NCBI GenBank assembly: GCA_031429355.1
Contig: JANOZM010000013.1
Coordinates: 372,001 to 436,000, forward strand
Source: JANOZM01 sp031429355
GTDB taxonomy: Bacteria; Pseudomonadota; Gammaproteobacteria; Burkholderiales; Burkholderiaceae_E
DNA: 64,000 nucleotides
Reading direction: 5' to 3'
Numbering within the stretch: the stretch's first letter is position 1; every line of letters begins with the position of its first letter. Below the pieces are notes generated by a model. The model saw only the letters and a list, made by a program, of their open reading frames with translations. It made no database searches and was not told the origin of the DNA. Shown in pieces: positions 25,880 to 35,314 of the stretch. Made by a program: the position numbers and the translations under genes.

Positions 25880-27733
25880 ATGGGAAAAATTTTGAATCGT
25901 GGCGCATCACCCTTGCGTCGTTTGTTGGTGGCAGCACTACCGGCACTTTTAGTTTTATCGGCTTGCGGTAAAAAAGAAGAAACGCCTAAGCCAGCCGATC
26001 CAACTCAAGCTAAACCTGCAGTGAGTTCTACCGATACTGTTGGTAAAAAAGTATTGCGGATTGCCTTTGTGGTTGGCGAGACTGGTTTTGATCCGGTAAA
26101 AGTTCACGATTTGTATTCCAGCACTGTAAATGACGCGATATTCGAAAAACTATTGGCTTACGATTATCTGGCAAGTCCGCCCAAGTTAGTGCCCGGCTTA
26201 GCCGAAGAAATGCCCAAGATTGAAGACACCGGCAAAACCTACACATTTAAAATTCGTAAGGGCGTTTACTTTGCCCCTGATGAAAAGTTTAAAGGTCAAA
26301 AACGCGAAGTTACTGCACAAGATGTTGTGTATTCGATCATGCGCCATATGGACGAAAAAAATCGCCCAGTTTGGAAATTTTTGATTGAAGGCAAAATTAT
26401 TGGCCTTGACGAGCTTGCGGCCGATGCGAAAAAAACGGGCAAGTTTAATTACGATGCAAAGGTTGAAGGTTTAGAGGTTGTTGATAAACACACGATAAAA
26501 CTAAAGCTTAAAGTCACCGACTACAACTTTGGTTATATCTTGGCGCACACTCCTTTTGGTATCGTAGCGCGCGAAGTCATTGAAGGGTATGAAGATACCA
26601 ATGCACATCCAGTTGGTACCAATGCGTACATGCTGACCAATTGGCAGCGTCGTTCAAAAATGGTGCTGGAAAAAAATCCTAACTTCCGCGGCGCGAAGTG
26701 GGATTTCGCTCCAAGTAGCGACCCGATTGATACGCAACTGATTACCGAAATGAAGGGCAAAACATTACCCATTATTGATCGCGTTGAAATTTCGGTGATT
26801 GAAGAAGAGCAGGCTCGTTGGTTAGCATTCCAAAATGGCGAGTTAGACGATGTTTCGCTGCCCGGTAACTTCGCGCCAATCGCTTTGCCCGGTGGAAAAG
26901 TTAGTGCTGATTTGGCGGCCAAGGGCGTTCGGGTTCAAACGCAACTTGACCCCGAAATTACCTACACTTATTTCAATATGAAAGACCCGGTTTGGGGAGG
27001 TTACAGCGTAGACAAAATTGCCTTACGTCGCGCAGTTGCTATGTCCTATAACGTTGCCGAAGAAATCGACATTATCCGTAAAGGGCAGGCAGTTCGGGCC
27101 GAGTACATCGTGCCACCCGGTGTTTCTGGCCATAACCCCGCCCACAAAAGCTCGATTCAATACGACGTTGATACGGCAAATAAATTGCTTGATAAATTTG
27201 GTTATAAAAAAGGTGCCGATGGGTATCGTACTTTGCCCGATGGTAAGCCATTGGTCTTTAAATACAACTCTGATCCTTCTTCAGTTTCACGTGAGTTTGA
27301 TGAGCTTTGGAAGAAAAGCCTAGACCGTATTGGCGTTAAATTTGATGCCGAAAAAGAAAAATTTGCTGATGCACTAAAACGCGAAAAGCAATGCCAATTA
27401 GTTACGCGCGGCGCAGCATGGATTGCAGATTATCCCGATGGCGACAACTTCATGATGTTGCTCTACGGACCAAACACGGGCGAGTCGAATAACGGGTGCT
27501 ACCAATCGCCCAAATACGACGCGCTTTACAAAAAAACGACCATGTTGCCTGACGGCCCAGAGCGCACCGCGATTTATGCGGAAATGCATAAAGTATTTGA
27601 AGCCGATACACCTTGGTTACTGCACACTACGCGCAAGCGCAACCAAATGATTTACCCGTGGCTAAAGGGTTATAAAAAACATCCAATCATGCACGCAGAA
27701 TGGATGTATTTAGATATCGAAGGTCGCAAATAG
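25880..27733 (+). CDS. Peptide ABC transporter substrate-binding lipoprotein (family 5)
   Basis: A 617-residue precursor with a lipoprotein signal (RRLLVAALPALLVLSAC, Cys near 29) and the SBP family 5 fold: YTFKIRKGVYFAPDEKFKG, VTAQDVVYSIMRHMD, AHPVGTNAYMLTNW and a long C-terminal lobe ending HPIMHAEWMYLDI. It binds oligopeptides or similar solutes in the periplasm. A good ribosome-binding site (AAAGGAG) precedes ATG 25880. It is the first gene of a four-gene operon, with order binding protein, permease, permease, double ATPase as in YejABEF-type systems. Confidence 0.93.
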   Translation: MGKILNRGASPLRRLLVAALPALLVLSACGKKEETPKPADPTQAKPAVSSTDTVGKKVLRIAFVVGETGFDPVKVHDLYSSTVNDAIFEKLLAYDYLASPPKLVPGLAEEMPKIEDTGKTYTFKIRKGVYFAPDEKFKGQKREVTAQDVVYSIMRHMDEKNRPVWKFLIEGKIIGLDELAADAKKTGKFNYDAKVEGLEVVDKHTIKLKLKVTDYNFGYILAHTPFGIVAREVIEGYEDTNAHPVGTNAYMLTNWQRRSKMVLEKNPNFRGAKWDFAPSSDPIDTQLITEMKGKTLPIIDRVEISVIEEEQARWLAFQNGELDDVSLPGNFAPIALPGGKVSADLAAKGVRVQTQLDPEITYTYFNMKDPVWGGYSVDKIALRRAVAMSYNVAEEIDIIRKGQAVRAEYIVPPGVSGHNPAHKSSIQYDVDTANKLLDKFGYKKGADGYRTLPDGKPLVFKYNSDPSSVSREFDELWKKSLDRIGVKFDAEKEKFADALKREKQCQLVTRGAAWIADYPDGDNFMMLLYGPNTGESNNGCYQSPKYDALYKKTTMLPDGPERTAIYAEMHKVFEADTPWLLHTTRKRNQMIYPWLKGYKKHPIMHAEWMYLDIEGRK

Positions 27734-27773
27734 CGCTCTAGTTTTTAACCCGTTTTTCTAGTCTAGGGTTCCC

Positions 27774-28712
27774 GTGGGCGCTTATATTCTCAGACGTTTG
27801 TTGCAAGTCATCCCGACCATGCTCGGGGTGATTGTATTTTTGTTTATTTTGTTCAACATGGTGGGCGGTGATCCGGCCTATCTACTTGCCGGCAAAATTA
27901 GTAATCCCGAGCAAATCGCCATGATCCGCCGACAAATTGGTCTGGATCAACCGTACTGGATGCAACTGCTTATTTTTATAAAGCAGGTTGTTACCTTCGA
28001 TTTTGGCGATAGCTGGAGCACTTTCGAAAAAGTATCCTCGCTGCTGGCATCAAGGTTGCCGGCATCGCTTATGGTGGGTATTTCGCTGTTGGTGTTAGAG
28101 ACAATTATTGCTGTTTTGTTTGCACTGTTTGTAGCTTACGTGCGCGGCTCGTTAACGGATCGCAGCATCATGATCACTTGCACAATGGCCCAGTCGGTTT
28201 CGATTTTGGTCTACATCATTGTGTTGCAATACTTTTTCGCTTATCAGTTGGGTTGGTTTCCGGTTCAAGGTTGGAGCGATAGTTTTTGGTTAAACCTTAC
28301 CAAGTATTCTGCGTTGCCGGTCATCATCGCCGTTGCGGTTAGCCTCGCGCCAAATATCCGCTTGTATCGTACTTTTCTGCTAGACGAAGTAAACCAAGAC
28401 TATGTTCGTACCGCGCGCGCTAAAGGTTTATCCGAGAACAAAGTAATGTTGGTACATGTTCTTCGCAATGCCGGTATTCCAATCGTTACTAACCTAATGA
28501 TTCAGTTGCCATTGCTGTTGATTGGTTTGTTTTTAATCGAGCGTTTCTTTTCTATTCCTGGCATTGGGCGTGAAGTGATTTTAGCGGTAGAGCGAAGCGA
28601 CTTTCCTGTAATTAAAGCAATTACAGTTTACGTGGCCTTGGCAACTTTGTTGGCAAACTTAGCTGCCGATTTGCTGTACCGAGCGGTTGATCCGCGTGTT
28701 CAATTGAAATAG
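27774..28712 (+). CDS. Peptide ABC transporter permease (OppB/YejB-like)
   Basis: A 312-residue permease starting at GTG 27774 with the classic RRLLQVIPTMLGVIVFLFILFN first helix, five further helices, and the EAA loop DYVRTARAKGLSENKVMLVHVLRNAGIP that contacts the ATPase. It ends IERFFSIPGIGREVILAVERSDFPV...ADLLYRAVDPRVQLK. It lies 40 bp after the binding-protein gene and 11 bp before the next permease gene, so it is part of the same operon. Confidence 0.95.
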   Translation: MGAYILRRLLQVIPTMLGVIVFLFILFNMVGGDPAYLLAGKISNPEQIAMIRRQIGLDQPYWMQLLIFIKQVVTFDFGDSWSTFEKVSSLLASRLPASLMVGISLLVLETIIAVLFALFVAYVRGSLTDRSIMITCTMAQSVSILVYIIVLQYFFAYQLGWFPVQGWSDSFWLNLTKYSALPVIIAVAVSLAPNIRLYRTFLLDEVNQDYVRTARAKGLSENKVMLVHVLRNAGIPIVTNLMIQLPLLLIGLFLIERFFSIPGIGREVILAVERSDFPVIKAITVYVALATLLANLAADLLYRAVDPRVQLK

Positions 28713-28723
28713 CGATCCACATT

Positions 28724-30172
28724 ATGAACACTTTAGTTTCACCTTCTGCAAGTAACAACGCACCAGATAACAAGCCTGGCAATAACACGCCGGGCAACAT
28801 GCAAGCGGCTGTGAGTGACGGGCTTTGGGCATTGGCTTGGAAGCGCTTTAAGCGTGATCGTATTGGCATGGGTTCGATGGTCGTTGTTGCGGCGTTTTTA
28901 TTACTATGCATCGCCTCGGCGCTTGGGCTGGTTGGTTCCGAATGGTGGATGGAAAAGGGCGTGAACTACGCACGGCCAAGTTTTTCGCCGGGGTTGGTAA
29001 AGCCTACGGCAGTAGAACCTTCAAAAAGCCAATCCGGAACAACAGCGCCTGTTTCTGGTGCTGCTGCGCCGAGTAGTACCGGGTCTGCGTCGACTAGTGC
29101 TGCCTCAAATTCGACCGCTTCAAATTCGGCTGCTTCAAATTCGGCTGCTTCAAACTCTGCTGCTTCAAACTCTGCTGCTCCAACTCCGGCCACACAAAAT
29201 CCAGATGATCCTTTAGCAGATGCATTGAATCAAATTCGTGGTGGTACACCGCCTCCAGCGAAACCAGACACAACGGGTTCAGCAGGTTCCCCAGCCAAAG
29301 TTGAAGCTGCTACTAAGGCCGGTAATTCGGACGATCCGCTGGCTGGTATTTTGGGTGAAATTCGTTCGGGCGGTGCTACTGGCAGCGCGCCTAGTGCTTC
29401 TTCGACAGCTTCTCCAAACTCAGCAAGTGCGCCGGTCGGTAATGCCAAAGGTAGTGATTCGCCGAAGGTTCAAGCCATCGATGGCCCTAAGGCGCAACTA
29501 CTTCCTTTTGGGGGCGATAAATGGGGGCGCGATGTTTTATCCAAAGCCATCAAAGGTGCACAGACCTCTTTGCTTGTGGGCTTTGCAGCGGCACTAGTCG
29601 CAACCGCAATAGGCACTATTTTAGGTGCGTTTGCTGGTTACTACGGCGGTAGAACAGACGATTTTTTAAATTGGTTTTATAGTATTTTTAGTGCGATCCC
29701 TTACATCTTGTTAGTGCTTGCAATTGCCGCTGTGTTGCAAAGCAAAGGTGTAATGACGGTCGTTCTAATTTTAGGCCTAACCGGATGGACTACCGTGTTT
29801 CGTCTAGTGCGGGCCGAGTATTTAAAACATAAGAGCCGCGACTATGTTCGTGCCGCCGATGCAATTGGCGCTTCAGATTCGCGCCGTATGTTTGTCCACA
29901 TATTGCCCAATGTCAGCCACGTAATTTTAGTGAATTTATCTTTGCTAGTAGTCGGTTTTATTAAATCCGAAGTGATTTTAAGCTACCTCGGTTTTGGTGT
30001 GCCAGTGGATACCGTTAGTTGGGGCAGCATGCTTAACGAATCCCAGAACGAATTGATCTTAGGATATTGGTGGCAGTTGCTTGCCGCCACCTTGTTTATG
30101 GGTGTTTTGGTTACCGCATTTAGTTTGTTTACAGACTCATTACGTGACGCACTCGATCCGAAATTAAAATAA
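28724..30172 (+). CDS. Peptide ABC transporter permease (OppC/YejE-like) with large low-complexity insertion
   Basis: A 482-residue partner permease. The first helix (about 50-70) and residues about 255-482 (PFGGDKWGRDVLSK, EAA loop SRDYVRAADAIGASDSRRMFVHILPN, YLGFGVPVDTVSWGSML) are ordinary OppC. Between them, residues about 88-258 are a Ser/Ala/Pro/Asn-rich insertion with five SAASN-type repeats and two related segments, DDPLADALNQIRGG and DDPLAGILGEIRSGG. Homologues are about 300-390 residues. The insertion falls in the first periplasmic loop, so it should face the binding protein. Confidence 0.93.
   Translation: MNTLVSPSASNNAPDNKPGNNTPGNMQAAVSDGLWALAWKRFKRDRIGMGSMVVVAAFLLLCIASALGLVGSEWWMEKGVNYARPSFSPGLVKPTAVEPSKSQSGTTAPVSGAAAPSSTGSASTSAASNSTASNSAASNSAASNSAASNSAAPTPATQNPDDPLADALNQIRGGTPPPAKPDTTGSAGSPAKVEAATKAGNSDDPLAGILGEIRSGGATGSAPSASSTASPNSASAPVGNAKGSDSPKVQAIDGPKAQLLPFGGDKWGRDVLSKAIKGAQTSLLVGFAAALVATAIGTILGAFAGYYGGRTDDFLNWFYSIFSAIPYILLVLAIAAVLQSKGVMTVVLILGLTGWTTVFRLVRAEYLKHKSRDYVRAADAIGASDSRRMFVHILPNVSHVILVNLSLLVVGFIKSEVILSYLGFGVPVDTVSWGSMLNESQNELILGYWWQLLAATLFMGVLVTAFSLFTDSLRDALDPKLK
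29103..29180 (+). repeat. 15-bp tandem repeat within the permease gene
   Basis: About five copies of a 15-bp unit close to GCTTCAAATTCGGCT encode the SNSAA repeats of the permease insertion. Copies differ by a few bases (AATTCG versus AACTCT). The unit is a multiple of three, so slippage would change length without shifting frame. Confidence 0.85.
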
Positions 30173-30197
30173 ATTTATTGCGAATTTCACAGCGACT

Positions 30198-31970
30198 ATG
30201 AATTCAACACCTGCTAACGCTTCACTCAATCCTTCTCTCAACGCTTCGCAACCCACTGGAAGCGCCAGCGCCTTGGCATCACCGATACTTTCGGTACGCG
30301 ATTTGCGCGTTAATTTTCGGATCGACAAAAATTCCGAATTTGAAGCCGTTAAGAAAATTTCATTCGACATGGGGCACCGCGAAACGGTTGCCCTAGTTGG
30401 TGAATCGGGTAGCGGCAAGTCAGTTACCTCGCTGGCCATTATGGGTTTGTTGCCCAAAGAAAACTCGCGTATTTTGGACGGTAGTTCCGTTAAATTTAAT
30501 GGGCGCGAATTGGTGGGTTTAAGCCAAGCCCAAATGCGTGAAATTCGTGGCGATGATTTGTCGATGATTTTCCAAGAGCCAATGAGTTCGCTAAACCCGG
30601 TGTTTCGCGTCGGCGATCAAATTGCCGAAACCTTGCGTGAACACCGCGATTTAAGCCGAGGTGCTGCACGTGCTCGCTCGATTGAATTGCTTGAAGAAGT
30701 TGGTATCCCAGAGCCTCAGCGCCGAGTGGATATGTATCCGCATGAAATGTCGGGCGGCCAGCAACAACGCGTGATGATCGCTATGGCTATTTCTTGCGAA
30801 CCTAAATTGTTAATTGCCGACGAACCCACTACCGCTTTGGATGTAACGATTCAACGCCAAATTTTAGAGTTGCTAGCTAAGTTACAAAAGCAACGCGAAA
30901 TGTCGATCCTGTTTATTACCCACGACTTAGCCGTAGTCGGCGAAATTGCTGATCGCGTCGTGGTCATGCGCCATGGCGAAATTCGCGAGCAGGGCGCTGC
31001 CCAACAAATTTTTAATAGTCCCCAAGATTCGTACACCAAAGGTTTATTGGCTTGTCGCCCCGCGGTGGGGACACGCCCGTTGCGCCTCGCGGTTATTGAA
31101 GACTTTTTAGACGGTGTTCGTAAAGACGTCGGCACAGTCGGTAGTGGCCAAACACGGGACCGTGGTATTAAACCAGATGACGAAGTATTGTTAAAGGTTG
31201 AAGGACTTTGTAAAGATTTTGTTTCGCGTGAGGGTCTGTTTGGCAAGCGAGTGTTTAACGCCGTTAAAGATGTTTCGTTTAATTTGGTGCGCGGTAAAAC
31301 ACTAGGTGTTGTGGGCGAATCAGGATCTGGAAAAACTACGGTTGGTTTAACGTTAATGCGGCTCCACCAAGCAACTAAAGGCAAAGCGATTTATCAAGGA
31401 AAAGATTTGTTAGCGATGTCTAACGATGAATTTAAAACCTACAAGCGACGCATACAAATTGTGTTTCAAAACCCCTACGCATCATTAAATCCGCGCTTCA
31501 CAGTGGGACAAATTATTACCGAACCAATGTTGGTTCATGCCATCGGTGCCAATGAATCAGCGCGCGAAAAAATGGCTTTCGATTTGCTCGATAAAGTGGG
31601 CTTACCAAAAGTATCGTTTTATAAATACCCGCACGAATTTTCTGGCGGTCAGCGCCAGCGCATCGCGATTGCACGTTGCTTAACGATGAACCCAGAAATT
31701 TTAATTTGCGATGAATCGGTTTCGGCTTTGGATGTATCAGTTCAAGCCCAAGTCTTAAACTTGCTACAAGACTTGCAAGACGAATTTAAAACCAGCTACA
31801 TCTTTATCTCGCACGATTTGGCAGTAGTGCATTACATGGCTGACGAAGTGTTGGTAATGAATAAAGGCGAAGTTGTAGAGCAGGGCGATTCGGACGAAAT
31901 TTATCAATCACCTAAGCATAGTTATACCAAGATGTTGTTGGGGGCTGTGCCTAAGGGATTAAAAGGCTAA
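30198..31970 (+). CDS. Double-domain peptide ABC transporter ATPase (OppDF/YejF-like)
   Basis: A 590-residue protein with two complete nucleotide-binding domains. First: Walker A GESGSGKS near 71, signature MSGGQQQRVMIAMA, Walker B LLIADEPTTALDVT. Second: GESGSGKTT near 374, FSGGQRQRIAIARCL, LICDESVSALDVS. Each is followed by the family's C-terminal extension (GLLACRP, MLLGAVPKG). A single fused chain replaces separate OppD and OppF and energises the two permeases. It begins 25 bp after the second permease and completes the operon. Confidence 0.96.
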   Translation: MNSTPANASLNPSLNASQPTGSASALASPILSVRDLRVNFRIDKNSEFEAVKKISFDMGHRETVALVGESGSGKSVTSLAIMGLLPKENSRILDGSSVKFNGRELVGLSQAQMREIRGDDLSMIFQEPMSSLNPVFRVGDQIAETLREHRDLSRGAARARSIELLEEVGIPEPQRRVDMYPHEMSGGQQQRVMIAMAISCEPKLLIADEPTTALDVTIQRQILELLAKLQKQREMSILFITHDLAVVGEIADRVVVMRHGEIREQGAAQQIFNSPQDSYTKGLLACRPAVGTRPLRLAVIEDFLDGVRKDVGTVGSGQTRDRGIKPDDEVLLKVEGLCKDFVSREGLFGKRVFNAVKDVSFNLVRGKTLGVVGESGSGKTTVGLTLMRLHQATKGKAIYQGKDLLAMSNDEFKTYKRRIQIVFQNPYASLNPRFTVGQIITEPMLVHAIGANESAREKMAFDLLDKVGLPKVSFYKYPHEFSGGQRQRIAIARCLTMNPEILICDESVSALDVSVQAQVLNLLQDLQDEFKTSYIFISHDLAVVHYMADEVLVMNKGEVVEQGDSDEIYQSPKHSYTKMLLGAVPKGLKG

Positions 31971-32011
31971 GAGATTAAAAGCTAAGGGATTTAAAAGTCT
32001 AAGGACAGTTT

Positions 32012-33205
32012 ATGCGATCGCAGCGAGCTTTAAAAAAACTTAGGGCAGCGTTTAAGTTTAGCGCGCTGTGTTTATTTTTGCAGCCTTTTGCCGCTCAAGC
32101 CCAAAGCACACCAACTGCCGACACAAGCGCTGCATTAGACGCAAATTTACGTGAAGCGTTTGAACAAGTCCCAGTCACTGTTAAATTGTTTTACGGCGGC
32201 GAGCGTACTGGGCATTTAATTGTGTCTCACTTTAGACCTGCTGGCGACGGCCCTTTCCCGTTTGTAGTCTTTAATCACGGGCGCGGCCCGCAACGCGCCG
32301 AACCAGCTCGTTACCGCCCATTAGGTTTAGTTCGCTACTTTACGCGTCGCGGTTTTGCAGTCTTTGTAACGACTCGAATGGGCTACGGTGCAACGGGGAC
32401 AGAACCGGATACAGAAGAATCTGGCTTGTGCAATCGAAAAAATTACGGGCCAATGTTCGAAGCGGCTGTAACGCAAACGCAACGGGCTGTCGAGTTTGCT
32501 AAATCGTTGTCTTGGGTAGATCGTTCGCGCTTGGTATTAATTGGCCAATCTGTCGGTGGGTTTACGACCGTTATGGCAACTGGTCAACCTATCGAGGGTT
32601 TAAAAGCAGCAATTAATTTTGCAGGTGGATCGGGTGGTGACCCTATCGAGCGTCCCGCTGCCCCTTGTGATTATTCGCAACTGGGCACTCAAGCGCAACG
32701 TGCAGGCAAGAGCGCCTCAGTTCCAATGCTATGGATGTACGCTGAAAACGATCGATACTGGGGAGCACAAATTCCGCTCAAGTGGCACGACGCGTATGTG
32801 GGAGCGGGCGGTAAAGCAAAAATGGTGATGTTGCCAAAGGTATCGGAAAACGGTCACAACCTCATAGGAGAAGGCTTTTCTGCATGGCGGCCGATTGTCG
32901 ACGAATATTTGCAGCAAGCTGGCTTTGCAATTCCAAAAATGCTTAATGCGCCACCGCCCACTAACTTTGCTAATTTAAATGATCTTGCCAAAGTTCCACT
33001 GGTCAGCGACGAAGTACGAAATGGCGGCTACAAACGATTTTTAAACACCGACATCCCGCGTGCCTTCGTGATTGGCCCAGGTGGGCAGTGGTCGTTTCAA
33101 TCGGGAGTAGATGGCTTGGCAGTAGCGCTTGAACGTTGTGCTGCTAGTGCCAAGCAGGCGTGTAAGCCGTATGCGGTTGATGATGCGGTTGTGTGGGTGC
33201 CTTAA
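32012..33205 (+). CDS. Secreted alpha/beta-hydrolase (dienelactone hydrolase-like)
   Basis: A 397-residue protein with a signal peptide ending ...LFLQPFAAQAQS (cleavage likely after AQA). The hydrolase fold shows PFVVFNHGRGPQR (oxyanion region), the nucleophile elbow LIGQSVGGFTT, an acidic residue in MYAENDRYWG and a His in SENGHNLIGEG. A C-terminal part of about 90 residues (from about 310) has no feature I recognise. It follows the transporter operon by 41 bp and ends in a terminator that overlaps the convergent mltD gene. Confidence 0.82.
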   Translation: MRSQRALKKLRAAFKFSALCLFLQPFAAQAQSTPTADTSAALDANLREAFEQVPVTVKLFYGGERTGHLIVSHFRPAGDGPFPFVVFNHGRGPQRAEPARYRPLGLVRYFTRRGFAVFVTTRMGYGATGTEPDTEESGLCNRKNYGPMFEAAVTQTQRAVEFAKSLSWVDRSRLVLIGQSVGGFTTVMATGQPIEGLKAAINFAGGSGGDPIERPAAPCDYSQLGTQAQRAGKSASVPMLWMYAENDRYWGAQIPLKWHDAYVGAGGKAKMVMLPKVSENGHNLIGEGFSAWRPIVDEYLQQAGFAIPKMLNAPPPTNFANLNDLAKVPLVSDEVRNGGYKRFLNTDIPRAFVIGPGGQWSFQSGVDGLAVALERCAASAKQACKPYAVDDAVVWVP

Positions 33206-33211
33206 CCGCGA

Positions 33212-35221
33212 TTAAGCGCGCTCCGCGCGTTTTTTACTGCGCTCTGCTGTGGTTTTGCCCTTAGTAGCCTTGCCAGCTTTACCCGATTTTTCTGAACTGG
33301 CTACTGCCTTTTTCGAGCCCTTGCCTTTAGCCGCAACTTTTTCGCCTTTAGCCGCTTTGCCGCCCTTGGCAACTTTTTCACCCTTGCCAGCTTTTTTACC
33401 TTTGGCAACTACTTCTTTAGCGCTACCTTTGGTTTTTTGCTTTGAGGCTTTTGTGCTTTTGGGTTTTGGCTCTTCTTCAACTTCGACTTCTTTAGTTGAT
33501 ACCGGAATTATGCGCGCTTGATTACTAGAAACAACTTGGCGTGAACCGGCTTCGTTAGTGACTACAGTCTGAGCAACGGCTGGGCGAACAATTAACGACA
33601 TGCCGCGGTTGGCGGCCTTTTTAATACCGTTCCACGCTTTTAACGAAGCAACAGTTATTCCGTAACGACCAGCGATGCTCTTGAGCGTTTCTTTCTTGCC
33701 AACTACATGGCGCTGAGCGGGAATGTTAACGGCTTCTACTACGCGCGGTGCAACAAAGCTCTCTACTAACGACTCGTCTTTTACTTTTCCTTGCGGGGCA
33801 ATAATGCGTGTTCCCGGCAAAATACGTTGATGCGCCTTAATGCTATTGGCTTGGCGCAATTCGGCCACACTAACGCCACCGGCTGCAGCAATACTTTCCA
33901 AGGTTTCGCCTGCGCCCAAAGTGCGGGGCTGCCAACTAGCAAATACTTTGTTGCCATCAGAATGCGTTTCGATTGCTTGTAAAAATTGCTTCTCGCGTTT
34001 AGTCGGAATTAAAATTTGATTGTTTTTGCTAGCCGCAATAACGGGTCGATTGTGCGCCGGATTAAGTGAAACAAATTCTTCAACGGACATGCCAGCAAAT
34101 TGTGCTGCTAGTTTTAAATCGATTGGGCGTGTTTTTTCTATGCTTACAAAGTAAGGCTCATTTGGCGCTTCAGGCAATTCTAGGCCCAACTCTTTCGAAC
34201 GCATTACGATGTTACGCAGCGCAATTAACTTGGGCACATAGTGCCGTGTTTCGTTAGGCATGTTCAAGCTGATGTAATCAGTGGGCATGCCCTTGGCAGC
34301 GTTGGCACGCATGGCGCGCTGCACAGAACCTTCACCCCAGTTGTAAGACGCTAGAGCCAAAAACCAATCGTTACCCTGCATTTTGTAAATACGATCTAAG
34401 TACTCGAGCGCGGCCACGGTTGCCTTAGAAACATCGCGTCGGTTATCTACCCACCAATTTTGCGAAAGATTGTACTGGCGTCCGGTCGAAGGAATAAATT
34501 GCCATAAACCCGAGGCGCTAGCGTGGCTCATTGCGGTAGGGTTCATCGCTGATTCTACAAACGGTAACAACGCCAATTCCATCGGCATGCCGCGTTTGTC
34601 GATTTCTTCCATGATGAAGTACAAATAGCGATTGCCACGGTTAAACATTCGCTTTAGGTAATCGGGCTTTGAAAGATAGAACTTTTCTTTTTCAGCAACT
34701 AACGGGCTGTTTAACTCGTTCATTTTAAAACCAGCGCGCATGCGATCCCAAAGATCAACAGCAGCGAGTGGTGGGGCATCACTTAAAACTACAGCGCCAC
34801 CCGCAGTACTGGCATTACCACCTTGCGGGGCAACTGTGGATTGAACCAGTTTGACGTTACTTGACGATGCGTTACTAGTCGACGCGTTAGTTGAAGCACT
34901 GCCCGTTGCGGGAAGAGGAACCGCAGCAATAATTGGTGACAGCACAGCGCCAGTTTGGGAACCACTCGGTTTAATCGGTGTAGTTTGACCGCTAGCAGAT
35001 TGACTTGCAGTGCCGCCAACAGCAACTGGAGCCGATGGCGAAGCACTGGAGGCTGCTTGTTCTTGAGAGGTTTGTTTAATGACGCGTTTTTCAATCGGCG
35101 CGGGTAAATTGCTGGCCGAATTGTCGTTCGTTTTTAAGGATGTGGTGCCACAACCAACAAGGGATAGCAGTGCCAAGCAGGCAGGTACGAGAAATGGCTT
35201 CAATTTACTACTCCAAGTCAT
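33212..35221 (-). CDS. mltD: Membrane-bound lytic murein transglycosylase D with LysM repeats
   Basis: MltD cleaves peptidoglycan glycan strands with 1,6-anhydro product formation. The 669-residue lipoprotein has the signal PACLALLSLVGC (Cys24), a low-complexity linker (about 30-150), the transglycosylase domain with LALLPFVESAMNPTAMSHASASGLWQFIPSTGRQY (catalytic Glu223), then LysM-like peptidoglycan-binding repeats (near 430-480 and 505-545). The last ~80 residues are very Lys/Gly/Ala-rich (KAGKGEKVAKGGKAAKGEK), an unusual basic tail. It is divergent from the methyltransferase gene. Confidence 0.95.
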   Translation of the reverse strand: MTWSSKLKPFLVPACLALLSLVGCGTTSLKTNDNSASNLPAPIEKRVIKQTSQEQAASSASPSAPVAVGGTASQSASGQTTPIKPSGSQTGAVLSPIIAAVPLPATGSASTNASTSNASSSNVKLVQSTVAPQGGNASTAGGAVVLSDAPPLAAVDLWDRMRAGFKMNELNSPLVAEKEKFYLSKPDYLKRMFNRGNRYLYFIMEEIDKRGMPMELALLPFVESAMNPTAMSHASASGLWQFIPSTGRQYNLSQNWWVDNRRDVSKATVAALEYLDRIYKMQGNDWFLALASYNWGEGSVQRAMRANAAKGMPTDYISLNMPNETRHYVPKLIALRNIVMRSKELGLELPEAPNEPYFVSIEKTRPIDLKLAAQFAGMSVEEFVSLNPAHNRPVIAASKNNQILIPTKREKQFLQAIETHSDGNKVFASWQPRTLGAGETLESIAAAGGVSVAELRQANSIKAHQRILPGTRIIAPQGKVKDESLVESFVAPRVVEAVNIPAQRHVVGKKETLKSIAGRYGITVASLKAWNGIKKAANRGMSLIVRPAVAQTVVTNEAGSRQVVSSNQARIIPVSTKEVEVEEEPKPKSTKASKQKTKGSAKEVVAKGKKAGKGEKVAKGGKAAKGEKVAAKGKGSKKAVASSEKSGKAGKATKGKTTAERSKKRAERA
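33217..33235 (+). terminator. Rho-independent terminator of the hydrolase gene, inside the mltD 3' end
   Basis: CGCGC (33217-33221), loop TCC, GCGCG (33225-33229), then six T's (33230-33235). It lies 11 bp after the plus-strand stop codon and is encoded antisense to the last codons of the minus-strand mltD. Confidence 0.75.
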
Positions 35222-35314
35222 TGATTTGTCTATTCTAACTGAGAATTCACAGAGTTTCCCCTCGGACGGGTAAACTAGGGTTATCTAACTAACTTTTGGC
35301 CTTCACTTTCGAAC

